Source of the DNA: Membranipora membranacea
Taxonomy: Eukaryota; Bryozoa; Gymnolaemata; Cheilostomatida; Membraniporidae
Assembly: GCA_914767715.1 (NCBI GenBank)
Contig: OU612065.1
Coordinates: 40,858,001-40,922,000, forward strand
DNA: 64,000 nucleotides
Direction of reading: 5' to 3'
Below, in pieces: positions 43,801 through 55,800 of the stretch (positions are counted from its first letter, which is position 1; every line of letters starts with the position of its first letter). A model generated the notes under the pieces. It did not search any database and was not told the origin of the DNA. It was given only the letters and a program-made list of their open reading frames with translations. Position numbers and translations under genes: made by a program.

Positions 43801-46800
43801 CCCGCGCTCATTGCCCATTATTACACCATGTCTGTCATTGTTATATTTTCAGGGCGCACAGAACATCAAAGGGTCGGAGGTCAAACTCTGACAGAGTGGT
43901 GACTGTCAAGTCAAGAGCTTCTCGTATGTTAAATATACTTAATATTTACCTTAATATAATCAGTGCGGTCTCTCAACTACAGCTGCAAACTGGTCACAGG
44001 CTAACTATCCTGATAATATAAACATAAAATGGCCTCATCATTGGTTATAGTGATAAATAGTTGATAATTTTTACTAATACTACTGCTGTGGACCTTTAAT
44101 ACCAGGTAGTAAGGGAGATCTAGCTGTGGTACAATCTGACTCTATCAGTTATTGCGTTGATGCTGCTCATATTTCATTCTCTTGTCACATGAATCCACCT
44201 ATTACACAAATTGATTTCAAATACGTCAAGTTCAGTGTAGCTGAGATTGAGCTGAGCTCAATGTTACAGTACACGGCAGTGTTATTGTGGGGCAGTGTTA
44301 TTGTAAGCTATTATATCACCAGATACTGTAAACTCTTTACTAGGAAAAGGAAAAGAGGATGAGTTGAGAGACCTGACTATCACCACCTCGACGACAGGTA
44401 TAGACCTACTCTGTCACGATGGAGGAGTAAGTTTACCCACAACTTCATATCAAAGGCGACGACGAGGCTCGAGTCGATCCACCACCAGCTCAGCTGCTAG
44501 TATCACAGGTAGATCTACAGGGTCAGCAGCAGCTCATGTATTATACACAGATAATATACCTGTAGATTCTCTTACACCTCACAGACCCACCTCAGCAGCC
44601 TCTAGCTATGATTATCATGAGGAGGAGCCTCTCACATCTCTATCACGCCCAGGCTCCAGAGCTTCATCATATAAAGACCTGATAGAGGCTAGCCCTAGTC
44701 TGTCCGTCACCTCCGAATCCAACACACTCAAAAAAGTCACGCTAAAGAAACAGAGAAGCAGTAACACTCAGCATGTGTCATCACTGGGCTCCTCACTGGG
44801 ATCACAGCGGGGCTCACAGCGGCGTCCCTGTAAGTCTGTAGAGGATATATTCGGATCTCCACCCACTGAAGAGGTCAGCCGAACCAGAAATACTCTGATT
44901 CAGTGCGCCGAGTTTCTTGACCCGGAGGATTCTGAGGAGAAAAGACTGGCTGCAATTGAGCTGTACAGAAAGAAGAAAGAAGAGGAAGAAGCTGAGAGCA
45001 GAAAAGTAAAGAAAGGTTAGTTTCATGTGTGTCAGTGTCGTGTGTGTCGGTGTTGTGTGTGTCGGTGTCGTGTGTGTCAGTGTCATGTGTGTCGGTGTCG
45101 TGTGTGTCGGTGTCATGTGTGTCAGTGTTGTGTGTGTTGGTGTCATGTGTGTCAGTGTCGTGTGTGTCTGTGTATAAGTGTCATGTGTGTCAGTGTCGTG
45201 TGTGTCGTATGTCTCAATGTCGTGTGTGTCGGTGTCGTGTGTGTCGTATGTCTCAGTGTCGTGTGTGTCGGTGCCGTGTGTCGGTTTCGTCGGTGTCGTA
45301 TGTGTGTCTGTGTCGTGTATGTCGGTGTCGGTTGTTCCTGTGATGTGATATACTAATTTCCTTTTTCTAGACCACCAGGGCAGAGATGACATGCCTTTTA
45401 TTGAGGAATCATCTACTCAGGCTGCAGGTACTCAGCCCTCTAGGCTCCCATCTCTAATACCGGGTATCCCTGTATCGATGTGTCGATGCTGTATTGAATA
45501 TCTTCTTCTGCCCTAGTTAATTCACTGTAGATGCTTGTAAAGTTTCTGCTACCATACCTTGATATTTTTGTAGTACAGCTTAGCTTAGTACACGTCATCT
45601 CATATAATAACCTCAGATCCCTTCCTGGTCTATACTTGACTAGACAGTCCATACCAATGATGCCCATTTAATGTTGATGTTTGCTCAGTGATTAATTATC
45701 ACTATTCCATAACTTTTAATCTCTATAAGAGACTCACTAACTAAGTCATAACTAATTATGTAGATCAGGGGTGCTCAAACTATTTTGCCAGTGGGCCACT
45801 TTTAAAAACTAACATATTGAAGAGGGCCAGACTTTTTTGCGCCAAGCAAGCAGGCTATCAGTGGACAGTTGCAACAGGTGAGTTTTGATATGGGCAAGTG
45901 GGCCAACTAAAAATGGCAAGTGGGCCAGATTTGGCCCACGGACCATAGTTTGAGCACCCCTGATATAGATTGTCTCTTGAGAGTTGAAGCTGTAGTTGTA
46001 GCTGTAGCTGTAGTCTCTTCTGTGCAGATGTTCGCCAGATTATATTATCGAACTCTTAGAAACTGATGTTGGCTCGTTTTTGCCTGGCTTGTTTGAATGT
46101 CTCCTTTTCAACCAACAGTTTCCCAAACAATTCAATACCATGTCAAATATATGTTTTAACTTCTGCTGAATAAGGGTTCTTCTTATCCCACCTTAATTAC
46201 ATAAAAATGCTATTATTCTGCACTGTTGTTGTTGTTGTTTGTTGCAGCAAAGCTAGCGCCACTCATACTTCCCTCTAAGAACAAAAAACTTCTGAAGAAC
46301 AGTTCTTTGACTGACATACTACCGTCAACAAAAGGAGATAGGCATCGCATGCGTAACTACCAAGCTCGTCACAGTAAGGACGTACCAACTTTAGTACAAA
46401 TAGTAGGTGAAGGGGGAGAACAGGCTCAGATGTGCTCTATGAAGTTTCGCTGTAGTCAGCAAGTTATGACGATAAGAGAGAGGGGTAAATTTACATTGGC
46501 CGATGTTCGACATATTGATATAGAGAAGCAGATAGATACTGAGCGTTCCCTCGATGAGAAGAATTATATGGAATATGAGACATCGTCAGCTAATCCACCA
46601 TCATCTATGTATGCCTCCTCCACCTCCTCCACCCCTCGACTACAGAATAGATATGATGTAGATACTGCATTACTACACAAAGCAGAACCTAACATGACAA
46701 CAGTACCTTACTTAGCTGATCAATCCATTAAAGGTGAGCGCTGTTCATCCTAAGTGACTGTATATTCTATAGTCGACGTTTCCAGTCACTTGATTTGGTG

Positions 46801-49800
46801 TATTACAAAATCATACATTAATCAGATGTCATATAGATGACTTGAAGATAGTTTGAGCAAAATTATCTATCATTACAGGCTTTAGAAATGAACTTCTCAA
46901 ATTAACAAGAAAACAAAACATAAAACATAAAACATAAAACAACGAAGATAACTAACTCGTTGGGAACTTGATGAAGCGGCAGTTTTTGGAGTTGTCTGCT
47001 CACAATACAGTCTGTACTGAGGCTGTCATGATTCTACCAGAGACTATAGATATATCTATAGTCTCTGATTCTACCCCGTAGACTTAATAAGAAACCTAGA
47101 CAGTACACCATATACAGCTGAAGTGAGGCGATTAATTGTGGGGCGACGTAACGTCATTGGAAGGTGTAGAAGCAATGATGCTATCATTGATTTACTGTCC
47201 ATAATCCAGGTTTTTTGTTTATAACTCAATCAATTTTGACCGGATTTTGAATTTGAAAATTGCTTTACGCTCAGCAGCATCTTGTCATCAATTTGATGCT
47301 ATTTTTTGCATAAAATTAATATCAAACTGTTCAGAACAAGCTATTAAATCTATTGTAGTTTTTAAACTCAAAATCTGATCAAAATTGATCGAGTTATCAA
47401 CAAAAAACCTGGATTTTGGACAGTAAATGATAGCATCATCGCTTCTACACCATCCAATGTCGTTACGTCGCCCACAATTAAAGCCTCAGTTTCTCAATGC
47501 TAATGCTCTACATAGTGTCCTGTCTAGTTTTATCATTAAGTCTATGTTCTGACCTCAATAATCAGTCCAGTGTGACAATGTCAACATTTATCCATTAGAG
47601 ATAAACAAAATTTTCATTTGACGTTACCCCATTAGAGAAAAAAATTGTGAGACAAAAAGTCTTAAAAAAGCTGGTAGCTACCAGTAACAATTTGACAGCT
47701 TATGGTAGGATAATGGTACAATGGAAAACATCCTATTGGGAAAGCTTGATGGGAGAAGGGCGGTGAGGTGGGAGAAGGGGCGGTGGGATGGGTGAATGGG
47801 CGGTGGGATGGGTGAATGGGCGGTGGGATGGGTGAAGGGGCGGTGGAGTGGGAGAAGGGGCGGTGGGGTGGGAGAAGGGGCGGTGGGGTGGGTGGACAAG
47901 CGGGTGGTAGGATAGGAGACTTCCTTACAGACAGTACTGCTAGGTGTGACTGACATACTAACCACCATACCTTGTGTTACAGGTGACGATACGGTCGATG
48001 ATACGCTCAGTGATGGGCAGATCTCTGATATGATCAACCCTCCAGCTCTGCCGATCAGTATAGCTCTGCCACTTCACACCAATAAAGTTAATACACCATC
48101 ATCGGCTACACTATCTACACATCAACCCTCTTCTACAAACACCCCAACTCTCGATCAGCAGCTCATCAAATACACACTAGCTACGACAGCAGCTACAGGA
48201 GCTGTTAGCCTTCCAGAGTCCCGGGCTGGTGTAGGTGATGATGATGAGATACCCAGACTAGATATGAGTATCTCTGACTCACCTCCTGCCACATTCACAG
48301 TTAAGAAACCTCTAGTAGGTTACGGTGGTGTTATGTCTGCGAGAACTCTGTGTAAAAGTGAGAAGATGGAGTTTAGTGAGTCCGTCTCCTCAGCAGCAGA
48401 GGCAGCAGCAGCAGCAGAGGCAGCAGCTGTCTCATCTACACAACATGATCTCATCAAACCGTCCACTACAGATACACAGTCAGGTCAGTGATTGGTTGTT
48501 GGTCACACAGACAAAGTATAAAGTATATATTAATGTTATCTCAAAGAAAGTGAGTAACTATCCCTCAACAAGCTGTAGTAATGGTACAGCCTCCCCATAG
48601 CTGATGTCATATTGAGTGTCTCAGTCTATTTAAGAGGCAACCATATAAAATAGCCTCTGGACACTGTTGAAACTGTTAACTTTATTGGAAAGAAAGTTCT
48701 TCTCAACCACCAGAGTTGTCTCCCTTTATAGCTCTAATTGCTGAAATCATGAAATCATGAACATATTAATACTAGTATTTATATGTTTATGTTTACGGAT
48801 AAATTTTCAATTAATATTTTCTCTCTGTAATCAAACGATTGAGTTGCTCTTTGATTAGCAAAAAAATATTAAAACCTGGTTTTTTAAGTCGTTATGTGAG
48901 GCCTTACCCCACGCGACAGTTCTCTGAATAGTTTTCTGCACACAGACGTCACTGATTTTAAGATTTGTCTGCTCTTGGTTGACTAACCATGTATTACTGT
49001 ATAGAGTGACATAAATACACAGCATACCTTTTATATTAGTTAGGATATAAGGAGAAGTGCTTTTATATAAAGGTCACAATATTTAGTAGGTGATAATAGC
49101 AGCAGCAGCAAACTCTAAGGCATGATGTATCAGTGGTGTCATGTTACCACTAGAACTAGTGCCGTGTTACCAGTAGTAGTGGTGCCATGTAACCAGTAGA
49201 GTGGTGCCATGTTACACAGCCTTATGGTATGAGATATACTATACCGGGCTGTCCTGTAGCTGTCCTGTAGCCGTCCTGTAGCCGGCGGCCTGTAGCCGGC
49301 GGCCTGTAGCCGGCGGCCTGTAGCCGGCCAGGCCAGCTAACATACAATAATCACTGAGATATTATTCATGTAATAATCACTGCAGATATTATTTATGTAA
49401 CGGATAAAACTTGAAACTTGGCTGTTTGCTTTGTCCTGTATAATTAACAGGAATAATTATAAAATTAAGAGCTAGAGATTTAATCAATACCGTATCATGT
49501 GTGATGTAATGTACATTGTGACCTTTGTTTTTTTAAACAGAGTCAAATAAAACTAGGTGGAAAAGGAGATCGACTCATTCACGTGTAACCAGAAGTAAGA
49601 GCCATCCTGAACTCAAATCACCTGACAATCCAACGGCAGCGACTACTACGGCAGCGACTACTACGGCCACGACATTAGTCAGCACTTTGTCAGCAGCAGC
49701 ATTACCTAACCAGACTAACACAGTCACTAACAGAAAGAGAAGACTTCTGACTCGACCAGCGCCACCGCCTATCTCTCCTGAGAGAAAACAGATAAGATTA

Positions 49801-52800
49801 TCTGAAGGACAGTCACTACCAGACACAGTATCAGAGGTCAAACTAGAATCACCTTCCGCTCCTGCAACAACCTTTTCTACAGCCTCGCCTACAGCCCCAC
49901 CTACAGCCTCTCAGATATCAGTAAGGTCTGCTAAAAGTCATCTCGGGGGCAGACATTCCTCTCCTGCTGTACCAACCTCAAGTATCACTACAGTCATTAC
50001 GACTGAGAACTCAGATCACACCTACCACTGCTCTCAGTACAAGAGTGAGACACATCGGCGCAGCAGCCTGACCAGCAGCCAGGGAGGGAGTCAGAACAGC
50101 AGCCAGGGAGTGATTCAGAGCAGCAGCCAGGGAGTGAGTCAGAACAGCAGTCAAAACGAGGCCACCAATCAGCTACAAGAGCAAACAGATCTGCAGTCTA
50201 CTAAGATCCGACTCAGTAAGAGACAGTCACTGAGGCACGCCACGGCCGTATCACTCTACGAATCACAGACTCAAGGAACTCAGCCTGAGAAGACGGCCTC
50301 GGCAAAGAGGTCAACAAGAGCATTATCTCAGCCTATGTCTAACCTTACATCATTAGAGAGTACGTATCTACTCTGTTATTATTCTGGTAGATTCACGCAG
50401 TAGAATCGTTGGTGGTGTTGTTATGTTTGTAGTAACCAATCCAAGGTATATGGCTCTCCCCCCCCCACCGCTTGCTGTATTTTGGGTTTTGTGTTGGTTT
50501 GTTTGTTTCTTTCAAGTGTCGTGTGTAAGCTGCAGCTCATATCCAGCCATTAATTGATGGTAGTGCAGTCTTCATATGAAGACTTGGTGGTGGCACAAAT
50601 ATTAATCAGTGAGGCCACCATGACTGCAGTCAGGACGGTCTAGTGTATATATAGAACCTGCCGCCGTCATCCTGTTAATTTTGCGTCAGATAAAATCCAG
50701 GTCTGCTGCGCTGGGATTTCCCCCTGTCATGGACTTGCAAAATTTTGTTGGTTATTATGACTGGCTGGCGTTTTTTTGCGGTATTACAATAACGCCTTGA
50801 AAGACACAAACCCACACACATTCTCACAGCTTCACACAGTTTCCTCATCCTATCAACCAATCAAAACTCACCACTTTATAATTTCCTCATAGCCATCGAA
50901 GCAGATTGGATGAAGCAATGAACCAGATAATGTATGCCGAGTCATGTTATAATACTTGATATTAGCACAGTTGAAACATGTTATTGGTATGAAGCGGAAT
51001 GCTGTGGTTGTAGTTCCAGTCTATAATACTCATTGTACCCTCATCACGGTGTGTCCGGGTTCTGTGAAAGTAGATTATATATAAGTATTAGTACCAGTGT
51101 TAGTACCAGTGTTAGTACCAGTGTTAGTACCAGTATACACTACTGATGGTGACACCCTGCCGCCTCGGCCGCCTGCCTCCTCTGGTGTCTCATCCTCGGT
51201 GTAATACTGGAGCTGGTGTAATACTGGAGCTGGTGTAATACTTTCGTCTCGTCGCTAATAATATCGTTACGGCTAATTGCTTGTTGTCACTTTAGGTAAA
51301 TCTAGCAAACCTTATAATAGCTCTGCTAACACAAACCGTCCGGGTAGTGAAACAACTACGACATCACATGTCTCTAAAACATCGTCTTCGTCATGCACAA
51401 CTATACAAAGGCGTAGACTGAGCAGACCACCCCCACCTTCTCATACAGGTAAACAGCCTCTCCCTCCAGCTCCTTAATACGTACATCCGCTCACTTATCG
51501 TGTATTATGTTCATGTTTTCTTTAACTTTAAGTTTCCTTATTGTTTTGATGTTTCCCGTTATGGTGATATCGTTTTATATATTGTATAATTTCACTGTCA
51601 TTGTAACAAAACACCTCTCTGATAAATAACACCGCCATTATACATAACACTAATACTATACATAACACGACTCCTATATGACACCCCTTCTAAACATAAC
51701 ACCACTGCTATACATATCACCCCTTCTAAACATAACACCACTGCTATACATATAACCACTCTGTCACATATCACCACACTTATACATATAACCACTCTGT
51801 CACATATCACCATTCCGATACATATTACCACTAATATACATTACACCATCCAATACATATTACCTCTCTAATACATATTACCATCCAATACATATTACCA
51901 TTAATATACATATAACCACTCGGAGACATATCACATATTATACACAACACCAGACTACTCCTGCATATCAGTATTGCTATACAGAGCACCACTCATCATA
52001 CATAGCACTGTTCTTGTATAACCACCTAGTATATACAACAGATCTGGTAAAGTACACACTGATATATAGTATACAGTACAGGCGCAATCAGGCGTCCACA
52101 CAATTAGGAATATTAGAATATACATTATACCGACCTGACTGTAACCCACAGACAGACCTCAGATTATTGTTATCACTACTTACTATATTTACAGATTCTA
52201 TAAGAAGGCAGCCAGCTCGAGGAGAGAGTGTTTTACTCAGAAGAGCATTCGGTGCACTCAAGAGTAAATCATCTCAGATACTATCTATAACCAAACAGTC
52301 AGATGGGTCACAACAAAAACTAGACAGTTTATTCGGAGATAAAATATCACAAGAATTCCTACACTCATTACCGACCAGAGTTTGTACACCCTCACCTCCG
52401 AGGAAGGACAACTACTCTACTCAATTAAATACTCAACAGCTACACCAGGTAGGATTATAAGGCGCTTTGTTACATTGTGTATATTAGGGGTTAGAGTAAC
52501 TCCTCGTGCATGTTAGGTGTATACTATCATGTGGTGTGATGCAGGGGGGTCTTTAAATTAGAATGAGCGACGCAAATTATCACTATCACATCGCTCAAAA
52601 TTATCACTCACTTGGTCTTTCCATTAGACTCCTTTGTTCTTAAATTGGAAGACCCCACAGAATTGATCAAAATAATTCTTATACCTCGGTAGGGCACTGG
52701 TGCACCATCATATACTATACATATACTAGGGGAAGGCGGGGCACGTTGATCCACCCCACTTTTTTCAAATACCATTTTATGTTTTGAGTTTTCCCCTCCA

Positions 52801-55800
52801 TCAGAGGTCATGTGACCAAGGGCACCCTTTTTGAGCAGACAAAAATAAAGATAGCTACTAAGGGAAGATAATTATTTAGTTTTTCATCGTTTTTATCGTA
52901 AAAAGTAAATAATGCGCTAATCGACGGAAATTTCATCTATTCTCAACAGGGCGTGACTGAGAATTTGCAACTTTTATTATGTGATAACATCATATTTAGT
53001 CTCAATTTCACATAATCTAAACTTATCTCTGATGGAGAGATTTTGTTAAACTTGAGTTGAAAGTGAAAAACAGGCTATTGGGGCACGTTGAGCCATGCCC
53101 TGCAGTATATGAATGTTATATGATGAAAGTGTATATGAAGTATATGTACACGAAAACAGAAACATTGTAATTGATGTTTCTTTAATGAAGTTAGCAATTA
53201 CTCTGAGTTCACTTTTCCCTTCACTTATCATCAAGTTTGCCGTGTGCAAGTTTTTCTCTACCGCAAATGTTTCGGAGATTTATTTTGTGTTGCGAATTAT
53301 ATTTTATAGTTCAATTGAGTGAAAAACTGCGCTGTTGCAATGAATTAGGTTGCTTTTCTTTATTTCTTATGGTTGCAATGAATTAAAAAGTTGTGACCAG
53401 CAAAGAGATGACCATAACAGAGTGGCTCAACGTACCCCATACAATATGCGGACCCGGCTCAACGTGCCCCGTACTTGGGGCACGTTGAGCCGCTTTCCAA
53501 TGTTTTTTGAAACAGCAATATTTCCTTTTCTTGCTGCAGTAGGTTTCTGACCTCACTCATGTTGATGGAAGACATGAAGACCTATTTCAGAGCCAATTTT
53601 TGTTAATCTGGCGCAATTCAACTGCATGTTACAATCAAATATGTAAAAACTGGCTCAACGTACCCGTCTTCCCCTATATATCATATACTAGCATTTAACA
53701 GGAATAACGCTGGCCTATGAACTGTAAGGTGATCATCCTGACTTTGGCCATTAGTATTTCTAAGACAGTTATGTTGTGGTGGATAGTCTAACATTCTCAA
53801 TGATTGCATATGGCATGCAGTGCCCTGCTGAGGTTGTAAAATTATCTCATTATTTTCTAAATGATAATTTCTGCATTCATCAATGGATAATATCTCATAA
53901 ACATGTAAATACTATAATCTATATAAAATGTGTTATTTGGATGTATACAGTATTAACTATGGAGTGTGGTCGCCAAGTATCCTGAGTATGATTCTGGTTT
54001 AGTTATAGAATGTCATATCTAAATATATGGGCTGATCATACGTGTGAAGTATCTGGCACTTGCTAACAAGTGTCACAACAATGTAAGGTGTTAGATAGAA
54101 CCATCACATGATGGTACCAATTTGTATAGTCTGGTTATATTCCAAATACATCTCGTTCTGTGTGTGATATTAGTAACCTAGGCAGACCCAGATATGAGCC
54201 AAACCCGACCATGAGTCCAATGAGATCTATATAATATAGGTAGTACACTGCTAGGCCTAACATCCTTATTTGGATTTTTATCAAATAAAATGTTGCATTA
54301 TACAGGCACATCCTCTTGCCTAGAAGCCCCCCCTCCCTAGTTGTCTCCCCTACACCTTTTCACTGATTACTTTGATGTCATCAGTGTGATTGACCGACTG
54401 ATATAAAGTATTTTGCCAAGGTTGACTTAGCTGGCTTATGAAATGGGGCACATTTTTACGCTTCATCGCTCTTATAAGTCAGGAGATGTCTGCTTACAGA
54501 GCAAGCCTCATAATATAATAAAGGTAGAGACTTATTACTGTATCTGCAGACATTTGTCATGTTTATGATTTATTTATTTATTTGTTTGTTTGACTGGCAA
54601 ACTGGCCTACCACTGAGGGTGTGTTTGTTTATAGACTTGTTTATAGACTTGCTTATTCTTCTTGTTACTCCTTCAGGCAGAGACAGCCTTCACAGATATT
54701 ATAAAGCAGTACTCAGTGACGATGGTGGAGGTCGTACGCAGACATCTACCCCACCTGTATCACTCTGCTCCTCCGTCCGCTGCAGACAGAGCGGCAGGTC
54801 AGATATGCAGACTAGATTCTGTCTACCAGGCAAACCATCAAGTGCAATCTCAGTGTCAATCACCCCCATACCTGGCCTCGCCCCCACAAACATTCTCCCC
54901 CCTCAGATCAGAGCAGATACCCGAGTATGACGCCCCTGCAGCAGCTGAGGAACCAGAGGGGCTAAGATGTGCCATGATAACATCAGAGTTAAGCCCTTGT
55001 GGTATAGCTGGATACGTGCCTGCAGTCACAGCGGTAGAGACAGTACAGAGTAGAGAGATAATAGATGGTGTGTTAGAGTCAGCTCATATAACGGAGAGGA
55101 TACCGGCCATGTTATCTGATATAAGATCTCAGTATGTATCTATAGGTGAGACAGGAGAGAGGGTAGACACTGTCCATACCCGGGTAGTGACAGACACAAA
55201 GTATCTAATACCTTTACATGTGAGCTGTGGGGAGCACAATCTCTTAGTATATAATAACACATCTCTTATTGACACGGTGAAAATCAATACTGGTGTCAAA
55301 CAGAGTTTGGTTACTGATACTGCTGCTGTAGCTTCCTGTCAGTATGCTGAGCTAGTAGAACCTCCTCTTATTATACACAATATACCAGATACACATCCGC
55401 TCAGCCCTGTCAGCTCAAAGTCTCACACCAGCACTGTCCTCCCTAAACCAGACACGATATCTCCCCAGCTGTCTGTAGATGGCAGCGAATCGTCGGCAGC
55501 CTTCAGCTGCTCCACCATCGACGAGAACTTCTATTCAGCAGGAGAATCCCTCACCGAGCACAGCCCTGAATCACCAGCCCAACTCCCCAAGTTACCGTAC
55601 ACCTCTGTGATGGATGCTACAGACTCGGACACACCCCTCTGTGATGATCTCACAGCTGCCGCCCCTTACAGAGTTGAGCCGGTTATTGTAGATATTCACT
55701 CAGAATTCTGCTCTGTAGCTGAGAGTAGAGCTGAGCGTACAAAGCCTGTCACTCTACAAACTATCACCGCCGGTATGTAACCTGTGTATTAGCTGTGTAA

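Noticed and set aside
44126-44362. 78-codon ORF with a hydrophobic segment in intron 3 of the zinc-finger gene
   Set aside because: Its possible donor (GTAAGC near 44302) is phase 0 and does not fit the phase-1 exon at 44344, whereas direct joining of 43923 to 44344 is in frame.
45027-45392. Cys/Val-rich and Asp/Thr/His-rich ORFs of 104-192 codons
   Set aside because: Artefacts of the GTGTGTCGGTGTC minisatellite in an intron. The flanking exons use another frame and clear splice sites.
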